Source: Reticulitermes speratus
Taxonomy: Eukaryota; Arthropoda; Insecta; Blattodea; Rhinotermitidae
Direction: 5' to 3'
Assembly (NCBI GenBank): GCA_021186555.1
Contig: JAJKFL010000004.1
Coordinates: forward strand, 16,396,406 to 16,460,405
Length of the DNA stretch: 64,000 bases
The notes below the pieces were generated by a model. The model did no database searches, had not been told where the DNA came from, and worked only from the letters and a program-made list of their open reading frames with translations. The translations under genes were made by a program, and so were the position numbers. Shown one piece after another: positions 48,151 to 60,524 of this stretch. Each line of letters begins with the position of its first letter. Within the stretch, counting starts at the first letter, position 1.

Positions 48151-48639
48151 ACTCTTTACGGGAATGTACGATTCTCTGCAGTAATTTTCGGAATCTTGAT
48201 CTCCGTGTAAGTTCATACGTAAAAGGTACATAAAAATCTAAAAGACCCTAAATTTTACCCATTAATGTAACATTTGTTTCTCGCTTTCTGGACAAAATAG
48301 TTTAAAGAATATCAAGAATAGTCTTAATAAAATATATGTGGGCCTAGGTCGGGGACGAAGAACAAATGTTTGAGGTAAATTTCATTCTAAAATTGATAAA
48401 TGTTTGTTTGTAGTAGGCGTAATTAGAATACTCATACTTGCTATGGGCGAGGCGTTTAAAAATTGCGTGGAAAATGAGGACCTCAGGAATTTAGTCAGTA
48501 AATGTAAAGTGGAGAAAGATTATTTCGAGAACTTAGGAGTGAATGGCACAACCGTAAACAATCAATCATAAGGAAAACAATCTGGGAGTTATAAAATTTT
48601 ACCTTCTAAGGTTAGTACATATCAGTGGGCTTTTGTTAA
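48151..48639. other. Unannotated spacer
   Basis: No gene or repeat recognised between the LINE tail and the next LINE stub. Confidence 0.5.
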
Positions 48640-48722
48640 CATGGTAATGAACTTTTGAGTTTCATAAAAGGCGAGGTATTCCTTAAACAGCTAAGCAACC
48701 GGCAGAATCTCAGGTGGACACT
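48640..48722 (+). mobile_element. LINE family 1, 3' end stub
   Basis: GGTAATGAACTTTTGAGTTT and CATAAAAGGCGAGGTATTCC...CAGCTAAG...TCTC match the last codons and 3' UTR of 48040-48115. It is about 500 bp downstream of the longer copy, in the same orientation. Confidence 0.65.
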
Positions 48723-48954
48723 TCTCCATTTGGTCGGACCGTGGCTTTAGCTTTAGGTTGCACTACTGCTGAGTACTGCGTAAATTTGACAAATTATTCG
48801 TCAGTATATATCCGGCTGAAAGAGTTCTGAGCAATTGTGTAGAACTAACGTTTTAAAATAAGTCACATAAACAGAATATTCGGAGGGCTATTTTCTGGAA
48901 GATGGAAGCCTCATGTTAGCGGTGTGTTTAGAGCACTGCACTTCCTTAAGCTAA

Positions 48955-49190
48955 ACGAACTTTAAACTGCGACATCTGAGTCTCGGACAGAGCTGACACT
49001 GGCGTTTCAAGTCTTTCGGATGTCGACTGGTAAATAATTACCGAAGTGTTTCTTGGACTGCTTGGCACTGAAGATACCGGCACTATAATCTTTCGAAACG
49101 TCAGTAATTCTTCACCAGTCCACAGTTCGTAAAATCCCATGAGACAAATAAATCGTGAAGCTTGTTGCCTCTTATCAGGTGGCGCAGAAC
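48955..49190. repeat. Dispersed repeat family D, inverted pair
   Basis: Plus strand 49094-49120 reads GAAACGTCAGTAATTCTTCA then CCAGTC; the complement of 49025-49053 reads GAAACACTTCGGTAATTATT then TACCAGTC, so two copies face each other. Upstream of the plus copy is CACTGAAGATACCGG, giving the CTGAAGA ... CGAAACGTC order also seen at 57262-57293. The minus frame 48946-49197 is translated repeat, not a gene. Confidence 0.5.
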
Positions 49191-49200
49191 ACTGCACAGT

Positions 49201-52200
49201 TCTTCATAAACGTCTCACTAGATATGATGTAGCGCATCAAATTGGGAGCAACATTTATATTTTGCATCCTGGGTAGTTGAAGGTTATTTTTTTATTTGCA
49301 TCTAGGATCCGCTGTATTAAGTAATTTATCTAAAAATTATTCCATCATTCTGTTATTAACGGCCAATTATTCCTCACAATTATTAATATGTTTTTGATTG
49401 CTCAACGATTCCTTATAAACCCCCTTGGCCATACAACGTTACACAATATTTGTAGATTAACAAGAGTTGAGGAGGTAAGGATATTTGTAAGAAACCGTTG
49501 GCTGTTTTAATGTAACATCGCAGCCTACGCATGTGGAGAGCGAGGAAGCCAACCAGAAACCATAAAAACAAGCACGAAAAATGGGACTGCGGACATTTGG
49601 ATTAGCAAGTCCCCACACTCGTCTAAAAGCCATGGTGACAGGTTATACATATATTTGGTATTAATGTGCGATATTTCCTAGGAAGGAACTGACCGCTGAA
49701 ATTTTTCAGCTGGCAACCTGGCATTTAAACAGCCGAACGTCAAACGATAGAGAAAATAATATCAGCGCAATGACATTTCCGATATCCTGTAACACTAGCG
49801 TTTGTAAGTATATAAGATATTATACTTTATTTTTAAAATTTATTTGTAGTTACTGACGTTTCGTAGTAACGCAGTACCTTCATCTTCATGACCGAGCAGT
49901 CCTAGAAGTGATTTCTTTGGTCGCTTGTACTTTAAGGAAGAAGGCACTAAGATTTTTCGAAGCTTTGGTAACTATTTACAAATCCATAAGGCGTAACATC
50001 ACAGAAGACATCTTTAAAAGAATTATCTTTTCTCTTACGGATTTCCTTATTGCCAACAATTCTTAATATGCACCTGCACTTGGAAGAGCCTTTGTGTTTC
50101 AGGGAAGAGTAAGTAAGTAGCATCTTATTAAAAGGACGATGCATACAATGAGCGTAAGAAACTCATTAGCTTCCAGTAGGTTCCAGTTGCATATTCCTTA
50201 TACGACACAGTATTTACCGCCTGCAAAGCGCCTGTAAAATTCTAAAAAATGGCTACTTTGTGGAGCTATGAGCACACTGGAAAGAAAATTATAAAACTGA
50301 TGGAAAATTTATACTCCTTTATATTACTTCGAAAATTTCTAAAAAAGAAATAAATGTCATTCGTGAATACATAACGAAGCTATTTTAAGGAATATCGTCG
50401 TTTGTGTACATATTCTCTTTTATTGAAACCTCTGTAACATCTCTGGCAATAAGAAGGCTATACATGAGGACTGACAGGTGCAATATACTTGGTTTGGATA
50501 TCTGAACAGCTTCGAGAGTGTTAGAATTCTACAGGACAAAGAGAAAAAACGGAGGAGCACATCATTTCATTACAATTTTATGTATTCGGTGAAGACAAGC
50601 TTAAGCCTCGGAGAAATGGAAAAGATTTCCTTGCATTTCTGTGGTCCCTTACCTACTGTTTGTGGGATCTTCACTTTTCCTTTTATGTCTCAAACAACGC
50701 TCCAGCCAGCACCCACCTTGAGTCTGCTGTAAGGACTTGCTGTTCGCTTTGCCTTGAAATATAAAGGAACACTTCAAGTTTACTGGAATTAATTTTTGGT
50801 TATCAACCTTTCATTAATTTACGGAGGTAAATTATAATTATTCTTGAAAGACATTTCACAAAACAATTAAAATCTTTATTACACATTTTATATAATTCTT
50901 CATAGCACGACTCTTAATTTCCTAAGTGTACGAATACAATAGTAAAAGTAATAGCAACAACATGTTTCAGATTATTCTTTCACAACTTCAGTTCTGAGCA
51001 CACTTCCATTATGAAGGCAGTTACTGTCTTCACTTCAAAGACTGCAAGTAGTGTATTCCGTGATGGAATACACACATCAGGGAGATTTATTACTTCAAGA
51101 ACGTCATACGATTTAATGGTACATGGGTAAATTTAATTTCATTTGCACCCACAAGCAAAGTACGGCTATTCCTGCGCCAAAATCCCTAAAACTCACAAAT
51201 GCTCAACTTTATTATGTTCGTAATTCTAACCCCGAATTCTACGCAATAAATGCAGAACATATGGCCAGAAATTTACTTATGCTCTCAGGTGGAGTATGGC
51301 ACTCACCGCACAGATTTTCAAGGAAATAATAATTGTTAAACAGCGTTATGCTAGTCTACATTTCTACACGTTTTCACATTCCAGAAGAAAGTAATGAGAA
51401 ATTAAAATCTTATACCTACATTTAAATTACCTTTTCCTTATTCTTATACATTATACGAATTACAAAACCATTTAAAAAAATCTTCATGTCGGGTATGGAT
51501 GTCGTAAAATGACCCAATCCTTAATGTTATTTAGTAAAAATAAATGGGATTAAATTAAAACGACTATAAATGGCTTTGAAAATCTGCAGGTTTTAGCCTT
51601 TCCCATATCGAAATAAGCAAATAATTCCTTGAAATTGAAAATAATTTGTAATGAATTTTATCAACAGCAGATTAACTTCGAGAAAAATTAGCTGCTATTG
51701 TTAAACAATATTTAGTTTTCCGTCCCGTACTTGAAAGATTAAGTACACATTAACCTACAAAACCTAAACTTTCTTAAATCTACCAGTTTTTTATACGGGA
51801 ATGAAAATTTTTCCTCTAAATAAACACAAGAGAAGACGAAATTTATTACAGAATGAAGTCCTGAATGTAATATGTGGAATATTGTAGTAACAGGAATATG
51901 CAGGGAATGCCCAACGTAGATCTTCTTAATATTGTAAAAACTTCATCAAAAATTACTGGCCTAATCAGCTCAATAAAAATAAATAAACGGTCAGGACATG
52001 AAGAGATGAGAAATGCAGGCACAACAGGTGTTAGTAGGGAGAACGTAGGGTAGAAATCACTTTGAATACCTTGTATAAATGGATATAGAAGGATAATATG
52101 AAACTAAATAATGAAGGAAAATTAAATTTTAAACAAACACATCTCTTGAATTAGTAAGTTTAATGTTATGAGTACCTCCTTAGAGAAAGAAATATTTTCT

Positions 52201-52444
52201 TAAATTGTAAATTGTCAGTTCTGCTATTAAACTGCTCCTATGGACCTCCTGTCGAATAAGAGTTTAGAAATCGGAAAGCAAAAATGTTACTGAAATTTGT
52301 TTCTTCACAAACGAGACAAATTACATTAAACTACATTAAAAGGTCCCAGTTCCTCTCAGTTATGCCTCATTTCAATGTTAATATTTAGAATTCCCTTTTA
52401 ATTTGTGTTCAGCATAAAAGTAAAATTTTTTCTTTAAAGTGTTC
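49201..52444. other. Long unannotated stretch
   Basis: No gene recognised. At 49848-49895 the minus strand has ATGAAGATGAAGGTACTGCG...TACGAAACGTCAGTAACTAC, another relative of the dispersed CTGAAGA/GAAACGTC motif. Frames 50478-50732 and 51123-51329 are unassigned. Confidence 0.5.
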
Positions 52445-52555
52445 AGACTGGTTCTTGTGCACGTGGAGCCTCCCTGGCAACGAGGACCGGGTGGTCTTTC
52501 CCAGCGAGTAAAGCGGCCAGATCGTGAAGCTGGTAAACTACCGCCATTTAGTGAC
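52445..52555 (+). mobile_element. SINE family B body fragment
   Basis: GC-rich patch. Its complement carries GGCCGCTTTACTCGC...GGGAAAGACC and CCCGGTCC, in the order of 36962-36990, placing this fragment on the plus strand. The tRNA head is absent. The minus frame at 52378-52563 is the translated repeat. Confidence 0.45.
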
Positions 52556-53455
52556 GAGGTCAAGAATGGGTGGAGCTACATATGTACTTCTAAATAAACT
52601 TTTACTACGTTCACAGAGAAAAGGTTTTAAATGCAGTGTATAGTTATTTATGATCTCCAACAAAACTGACTCTATTTACTGAAGTTTTCCTAAATCAGTA
52701 GTAAAGCTTAACGATCCGTCACACGTCATGTAGGTGTAATCGTCAATTCTCTCTCTTTAGAGAGTAAGTCGCTTTCTTCAGCAGCTGAACAGAATGTAGG
52801 CCTACTGGCTAAAGGCGTTGATTTATTCCACACTCTAATTGTACATTCTTCTCCTCCTAAAAGTGCTGTGCTTGCTCGCTTTGAATTTACATTATTCATA
52901 ATTTTCACAACTTACGTACAAAGCTTTCGCTCTTTTCCCCCAAGACAAGGAAAATGCACATTAATGTGAGCGTTATCAGGATGGAAATTCAAAGCGAGCG
53001 CCTTAAATCTTCGTCCAATTTTTCAGTCTCAAATTTCATGTGCGTTTGTAGACTTTCGACTGAGAATTATTGCAATAACCTTCTAAATACTTACGCCCGT
53101 GCAACTTAGTGAATACAAAGCACCTTAAGTTCTATGAAAGGAAGGATAGAGGTCGGCTAAAGCGGTAATATTTCGGGCTCGTATTCGGCATACGTCAAGT
53201 TTTTATCTCGCCTGAGACACCATGTATCCTACCGGAGCGTAGTCATTGTTTTCGCCTGTCCCCTGTTTAATACATATCGATGCTTATATATACATATATT
53301 TTCACGTCTGTATAGGCTAATAAGATCCAGGACCACCCGCCTTGTAAGTCTCTGGATTTTGTCCTTGTAGATATTTGTTAGGGTTTCTTGGATGAGCGAT
53401 TGGCCCTTCGCAAGACCAGCACAAACACAGAAAAAATGTAGGCATTTGTACAGTC
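52556..53455. other. Unannotated stretch
   Basis: No gene recognised. Around 53153-53225 (GTCGGCTAAAGCGGTAATAT...TCTCGCC) there is a tRNA-like A-box shape without a good B box. Confidence 0.45.
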
Positions 53456-53540
53456 TAGCATTGGGATTCGGAACAAAAGACCCAAGTGTTTTGTGGCAAC
53501 ACAGGATAGCACACGACTAATCCACTAGGCCAGTCTGAAA
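53456..53540 (-). mobile_element. tRNA-like SINE head 1
   Basis: On the minus strand, A box TGGCCTAGTGGATTAG (53517-53532) and a B-box-like GTTCCGAATCCC (53463-53474) about 43 bp apart, as in tRNA genes. No intact cloverleaf was drawn; the position next to two similar heads and a repeat-rich tail suggests a tRNA-derived SINE, not a working tRNA. Confidence 0.5.
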
Positions 53541-54164
53541 GGCTGAATACCCGCAAAGTAAACTAAAACGGGACACCATCCCTTCTTCTGCAGTCATTGC
53601 AATTTCACTGAACGCGTTAATTCTCTGATACTATTTGAATCTGCAGTTGTAGAGCATCTTCAAACAAACTACGATATATCCACACATAACAGCTCTGGCT
53701 AGCTTAAGCGATTATCAGCTTCGAACATGACCACATACTGACTGTAAAAGGAAGTGATTTCTTTGTGAAACTCTCGTTAACGTTAGCCTTATACGAGTAT
53801 TCTGGATCGAAGATCTCTTAATGCGATAATGCCTATCTCCTATTACATAATGAGTTGCGAAACAAAGCGGATGTGTAGTGGTAATCTGACAGGTTATTCA
53901 TAGGAACAGACAATAAACGAGGGATTATAAAATTCATAAGGAAGGAAAATTTCCGAAAATATGTCACTTATATTAACGTTAATCCCAGCCTGTATCTTCG
54001 CGTTCCCATTTTGTGTCTCTCCTTTAGCTTTCATGGATTAGTTGTCATACCTTACAACGATTCACAGTTAATTCTGTAACATGAATTAGGCATTTGGTAA
54101 GACTCGTTGCGTGAGGTGTCGGCTCATCAAAAGGCAAGGCATTATATGCAGAAAAAAAACTGTG

Positions 54165-54250
54165 CTTCAAATGGGATTAAAACCTGCAATTCAAATCTTA
54201 GGCAATAAGCGCCTGAGGCCTTAACCAATGCAGGCGCTACTGTGGCCTGA
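54165..54250 (-). mobile_element. tRNA-like SINE head 2
   Basis: Minus strand: CCTGCATTGGTTAAGGCC (A-box region, 54218-54235) and GGTTTTAATCCCA (B-box region, 54172-54184). Degraded; a tRNA-derived repeat rather than a gene. Confidence 0.4.
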
Positions 54251-54659
54251 CAGATGGCATATAGCTATGGCTCTTTACAGCCGTAGACATGTTCAAGTGA
54301 GCAACTACCCCTGTAAACACCGTGGCTATTATACATACTAACTATATTAACATTCAAACCCACCGTATTTTTCATAAATTTACTGGTATACTTCATATAA
54401 TTCGCAGAATAAACAGAGATTATTCTCATAAAAACATCAATATTACGATATATATATTTACTGAGAGTTAAGAACTGAATTTTGTGTACAGTAATTAAAT
54501 TAAATTCGTTCTACATCTTCCGTGTGCCCGACTGCAGGCTAGAAGTCAGTACATATCCTGAATACCGTGTAACCGACCATCTCGACACATGTTTTCGTAA
54601 TATTACTTTGTCTGGAAAGAAAGGCTGAAAAGTTTCTGAAATTTCAAATTTCTACTCAG

Positions 54660-54760
54660 AACACTCCAAGCCCTCGGCGGGAATCGAATCCACAATCCCA
54701 GCAACAGATCGGCCGCAGACCCACAACTTAGACAGCGCTGCCACTGGGATCGGCAGCCGG
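54660..54760 (-). mobile_element. tRNA-like SINE head 3
   Basis: Minus strand: CAGTGGCAGCGCTGTCTAAG (A-box region, 54727-54746) and GGATTCGATTCCCG (B box, 54678-54691). Spacing and GC content fit a tRNA-derived SINE 5' end. Confidence 0.5.
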
Positions 54761-54769
54761 GAAAAACCA

Positions 54770-57105
54770 TTTACGGACAGTCTGTACATAGTAACTCCCT
54801 TCTGCAAGGTACGCCGCTTTGTTTAGTAACCTTTACAACAGACAAAGTTTAATAGCAATCATGTAATCAATACCAACTTTCATATGCGATGGGTTCTTAG
54901 TTTCTATTCTCGGTCCGAAGGAAGTATTCCTAACAAAATATTCATTTCTTTCTCCCAGCACATCAAAAAAAATGTTGGAATTATACTTACAATAATCTAC
55001 AAATACTTCCATCTCCACAATTTATAAAACATAAAAAGAAATTCGGCTAATGTGTTAATATTTGTGATCTGTGTTTGGGAGGGATAGTTTTCGGAACTAG
55101 ACCGCAAAAATAAATATACAGACTGGTGGTTTCGGATATTTCCTCTGGGCATCTAGGAAACTCCCAGAACAATACCTCAAATTTAGTCACAAAATCGGTT
55201 TTGCGCGACTTTTCAAACTATACTGACTGACGTCCTACACCCGATGACACATAGTCCGAATTAATTAGAGGTGTCATTGAACAAACTACAGTAAACAATA
55301 TTTTTTCTTTTTTAATTTTTTTGGGTTGTTTGAATAAAGAAGATTCTGAAATATGTTTCATTGTACTCGGTTTTACAGTAATATTTCAATTTCTACTCTA
55401 CAGTACTTAAGAAGCATAGAGAATTAATAAGCAAGTACATAATTAAAAAGATTTCTCTGACGCTCCAGCTTCTTTAACCTTCGTATCATAGTTGTAGAAA
55501 AAATAACACACACAAGCAGTCGTGTAATTCCATAAATGTTGTCAGCAAATCTCCATAATCCTTATTACAACTCAACATGCTGCTATGGAATGGGTCTAAT
55601 GGAATCGTTTATGCATGCAATATAGACATGAAACTCTCAGAAGTTTTGATCTCCGAGGAGTATCAAATTGAGATCTCTAGCTTATGAGCCTCCGTTGCTT
55701 CCTATGAAAATATTGCCTCAAGGGATGTGCGTAGTTAAAAATGGCGTGGATCAAGACGAATGGCAGTGTGCCTCTGTTGTTCCAGCATGGTAATTTTCAC
55801 ACCACACACGTAAAGTCTCCATCATATAATGTTTATTTTAGACTGAATTAATATTAACTATATACGTATAAAATAAAAACCCGGCGATGTTACGTAAAAA
55901 TTTAAAACAATAACGTTTAAAGTAATATCCTTCTTCATTTGTAGATTGTCTGAATGTTAAAGAACATGTTTTTATTAAGGTGTAGCTTATTCCATCCTCT
56001 ATTCTATTTTTTCCTATTCTGTAACATATATCTAGGCTGTGCAATTTTTACAAATTTGCATTCATTTATTTTTACCTCATAAAGAACTTTAATTTCTTGA
56101 AATTCAAACCTCCGACTAAACTTGCTTCCTTTTAAACAAATCTATATGTCCTTCAGAACCTGAGGTAGGAGTAAATATTAGCCTTTAATACTGTCGCCTG
56201 AACATGTGAAAGAGCTTGAAATGCTACACATGTCGAAAAAGCAGAGGCCTATATTTTTTGGTTCCCAGGGAGAGTAACCACAACGGCCACCCCTAAAAGA
56301 ATTTATGAACTTTAAAACAAAAAATTAATTGTTGAAAATCCTTTTATTTTATATAAAAATTTAAAAATTTCTGAGCACAAAAAACACCTCTTTATTTAAA
56401 TATTCATATGCCGCCCATTTGCCTAGCTTGTACTTTGCCTTCTGGGGCGGCCGCATCACTCCCCTCCCACAAACTACGCCCCTGAATAAAGAGCGTTTTT
56501 GTAGCAACGTATAATTTTGTATATCCAGCAAACTAATTAAGGAAGCATTTTTTAAAAAAGCGAATTTTAAGAACATGGACTTTAGGCCTGTAATGTTATG
56601 TAGTTGGATATCTACCAATTCTGTGACTTACAGTACTTAACACAGGGTAGGACACGTAATGTAGATTTGGGGAATATCAGGTTTCTTAAAAATCTGTGAA
56701 AAATATTAAAAGACACAAGATTGTTGACAGTAGCCGACACCAGAAACTCCACATCCTCCTTTAGCAAGCTTCTACGGTATATGGAAACTTCCACGTGGAA
56801 GAACAGATGATTCTGTGGAGCATGTATGGCAGGCAGCCTGACGATAAGGGTACTGCACTCAGTAAAACGTCACATCATGGATAACAGCTGTTTAGGCGAT
56901 ACGATTATAATAGAGTTTGAGCTGTATGACAGTGATAGACAGCGATGAACATACAATAAGCCACTGACAGGAATCGATCCCGAAATTCCTAGAAGGAATT
57001 ACAACCTGCTTTAAGATTTGGACACGTTGGCATCTGGTCTAAATTCTTAGGAATAAGACAAACCCTTCTAAAAGGACATCAAACCAGACTACAGACAGAT
57101 TGGAG
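54770..57105. other. Unannotated stretch
   Basis: No gene recognised. 56426-56486 is GC-rich and ends, read on the minus strand, with CAGGGGCGTAG, a string common at hAT-type transposon ends; no matching partner end was found. A weak GGGATCGATTCCTG B-box-like string lies near 56970. Confidence 0.45.
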
Positions 57106-57350
57106 ATTTGAGGTTGTCGAAACTGCGTTGCTGAAGATCCGGGTCTTCTGGGATTTACAGCATGGTGACTGGTACATAGATACAGAGGTTTTGAAAGATC
57201 GTACTGTTTTTATCTTCAGGCTAAGGCAGTCTTCGAAGAACCTGCTTGACCTTGAAGATGAAAGGGTTACGATGCTTCAAAACGTCGGTAACTATTTACC
57301 AGTCGACACGGCTTTATACCACAGAACATTTCATTCTCCAAGGCAGTGAT
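57106..57350 (+). repeat. Dispersed repeat family D, longer copy
   Basis: Contains CTTGAAGATGAAAGGG...TCAAAACGTCGGTAACTATT and TACCAGTCGACACGGC, the plus-strand consensus order of this family. The frame 57128-57349 (NLLDLEDE, LQNVGNYLPVDTA) is the translated repeat. I recall this peptide pattern as recurring in cockroach gene predictions that are really repeats; that recall is unverified. Confidence 0.5.
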
Positions 57351-57354
57351 TTTT

Positions 57355-58880
57355 TTCTTTTCCACAGCAACCAGACTGGGTGTGTGGTAAAATGAGCGTG
57401 AAGGAGGCTACTTATTTCTAATTAGTGTTGGGATTAGGAATATGTGGAGATAGACCTCTGCTTCCTAATGCGTCTTCATGGTGACGTGCTGAATTATGCG
57501 CATGAGAAACTCTACTTTTACCTTTACTGCATGCAAAGTAAATTATCTTTTTTGCTCCAACAAATTCCAGGACCTGGAGGCTTAGACTGGTTGTCAAGAA
57601 ATCTCTACGCAATTCTTCTATTACCAATAGATGGAATTTGTGTTACCTGCACTATCGGCTGCTTTATTCCCAGGTAAACATGGACATGATGATACAAAGG
57701 AAGAACCTTACTTCTGTCCAAAATATAAAATCAGTCCTGCAGGCCACATCCGTTGACATTACTGACGGAGAAGTCTCTCCTCAGTAGGCAAATATTTTGT
57801 CTCGTCTTGGGCCTGTAGGCTCACATTGCGCAATGCAACGTTTTCCACTTGACGCTGAGAATAACATTTATTTTTAATAAAGTTATGGGAATTGATTGTT
57901 TAGAGACGACAAATTTCTATCAGAATATACTATGTCACATCCCAATCGACAGGATCCATTCATTAGGTTGTCTTATGTGACAATATTTTTCATAGTAACC
58001 GCTGTAAGAAATTCCACGTTTGCATTTAACAACTTGTCTCACTATTTGACGGCATGGAAATCAGCCCTTCATCAGAATCTTTCCTATTAACTTTTCAAGA
58101 ACTGTCCAGCCATTTATGAAACTCTGTGCCTCACTAGCCTAGTCAAGAGACCACCACTAGTCCATACCCTGTGTACATCCTTCTATTACCTTAAGGTGCC
58201 GTTTAATATTATTCTTCCACTTACGAGTATATCTCCTCTAAGTTTCGTTTTACTTTAAGACTTTTTGAATGAAAGTGTTTATGTATATCTCATCTGCCAT
58301 TTGTTCTATATGTACCGCAAAATCCAAAACTTATATCTGTGTGGTTTAAACAAAAATATTGTGAAACTTCAAAGCCTACATTTTAACATATTTACTGTAT
58401 ATGGAAAATGTATATCAAATGAACAAGCTCTCTGAATGTGGTCCCCTGAAGCGCTTCTTAGGTTATTTGCTTTCGAAGAGAGCGATGTTCCTTCCTACCT
58501 CGTAGGCAAGTTAGCTTTTAAGGATCAGTGGTTATTAAGTAAATTTTGCGATTATTAATTCTACGATAAATTTTTCCTGTTGTTGGTTTTATCACAGCAT
58601 TCAATTTTAAGGCACGCTTGCCGCAGCCACAATTACGGAAACATTTCGTTGAAGTGTTTCTGTCAACAGACTTGGGATAATTAAAATAAAAATGAGCTTT
58701 CCCTCATTAAAATCGATTTTACGCTAATGTGTAAGAGAGTTTTCATTTTATGTAGCTTTGAAATTCTCACTTCTCTTTTAACAGACACGGTACTGGACGG
58801 CGTAAATTACATCAAACGAGCCTTAATATGAGTACTTTCACTATAGTAAGACACGCCTTTTTTTTCCTATCTTGCATGTG
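57355..58880. other. Unannotated stretch
   Basis: Nothing recognised; frames 57418-57677 and 57896-58090 without known motifs. Confidence 0.5.
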
Positions 58881-59160
58881 GCTTGCGTGGAAGGGGAAAA
58901 ATAAATACACAGATGATTTTGATGGGAGAATCTGAAGGAATGAGATCGCTTGGAAGACCGAACCGCACAAGGGAGGATAGTAATAAGGTAGATCCTAAAG
59001 AAACAGGATGGGAGGGCGTATACACTATTTCACCGGCTCAGGACAAATGCCGATATATGGTTTTTGTGAAAGCGGTGATATACCTCCTGGTTGAAACAAC
59101 TGTGAGGAAAGTTTTGACTGGGAGAGATATTATTAGCTTCTCAAGAAGGACTATGCAGTA
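58881..59160 (+). mobile_element. LINE family 1, diverged tail fragment
   Basis: The plus strand reads MILMGESEGMRSLGRPNRTR and KETGWEGV, then AQDK, collinear with the [12 protein letters not shown] / QEVGWG / AQDRDRW series at 47885-48020, and ends with TTATTAGCTTCTCAAGAAGG of the family 3' UTR. More diverged than the 47655 copy. Confidence 0.75.
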
Positions 59161-59500
59161 TCTAGTATGTTTTTTCTCCGTTATTTCCCTACAGCTCCAG
59201 CAACTCATAAACGTTCATTAAGTCACTTACATCCCAAAAACAAAAAGCCCTTGATACAGGGAACATATTTACAACTAAATTAGTAAAATACACTTTATAT
59301 TTTCACGCTCATAGCCAGTGTACTACTATTAGACAGCGTGTAAATCAGAATTAAAGAGTACTTGCTTGAACTTTCAAATTTTAAATATATAGTGACCAGT
59401 ATTTCTAATTGAAAATTTTTGTCAAAGTGATAAAAGCAAAACAAAATGAAATTACAAAAAAAATCCGTAAATAATAATAAATAACAAAATGCAAATTTTA
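59161..59500. other. Unannotated spacer
   Basis: AT-rich, nothing recognised. Confidence 0.5.
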
Positions 59501-59874
59501 TGACTTGACGTGAAAAGATGAGTTGGAAAGTTGACAGTTAAATTCGTCAGGGGTATGACGCTCTATCTCTGGGCGGGTAGTTCACGGCGTTTGTGAGGAT
59601 CGCGGTGCTTTCATATTCAGGGCCCAGAAGCACAGGAAGAAACACCTTTTGGACCCTAAAATGAAGGCATAATGATCTTTCGAAACGTGACTTGGCGTGA
59701 AAAGATGAGTTGGAAAGTTGACGGTTAAATTCGTCAGGGGTATGACGCTCTATCGATGGGCGGGTAGTTCACGGCGTTTGTGAGGATCGCGGTGCTTTCA
59801 TATTCAGGGCCCAGAAGCACAGGAAGAAACACCTTTTGGACCCTAAAATGAAGGCACAATGATCTTTCGAAACG
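59501..59874. repeat. 187-bp direct tandem duplication
   Basis: Unit 1 59501-59687, unit 2 59688-59874, in exact register with about five substitutions (~97% identity). Each unit ends in ATGATCTTTCGAAACG, the 3' half of the dispersed family D motif, preceded by AAAATGAAGGCA. No open frame. Confidence 0.97.
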
Positions 59875-60524
59875 TTGGAAACAACTCGTCCCATTACACT
59901 GCGTCACATGTGAGAAGAGTAGAATATTAAAAAGGACCCTGTAAGAACGTCAAAACTCTATCTGTAAATTGTTACGCTACCGTACTCCATTTCAAATTAA
60001 ATGGGTTTATAATTTAATAGAAGTGAATATCATGTCTAAATTGCAGATGAGTTTCCCCTGCTTAAAGAAACTGTTTTTTTACCTTTAACAAGAATGGGAA
60101 TCCACCACACAATTTACATGAATACTCCATTATGAAGAACACTGCGACATATTAGATTTCATCAACCTTCAGATTTTCTGTGAAACGCCTATATCCATGA
60201 AATGTGTAGGGCCTATTTCACAAGTAAAATGCGTTTAGGGAAAAGTCGCTATTACTGGACCCACTCTGCCTTTGGACCTTTATAGTAGTTTATCAAGTTT
60301 AGACAAATAGCACTTCCAAGCGGTGAAAGTAGAAACTACACATGAAGAGGAAATGAGTGTTTTATTTTGTCACAGCAAAGATTCTGGATGTTTTACAGAT
60401 GAGACCATGAGCCTGAATGTGTTAGCACGATCATACTGCTTCCGCAAAAGGACATTTTAAAGAAGGTTTCAGGTTAGAAGCATTTATGCAAGTGCTAACA
60501 AAAGAGTGAGAGAGCATTAGCGAC
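59875..60524. other. Unannotated stretch
   Basis: The first bases (TTGGAAACAACTCGTCCCAT) continue the family D-like repeat of the upstream tandem unit. Nothing else recognised. Confidence 0.45.

Noticed and set aside
53456-53540. Functional minus-strand tRNA gene
   Set aside because: B box altered and the arms do not give a convincing cloverleaf; better explained as a SINE head.
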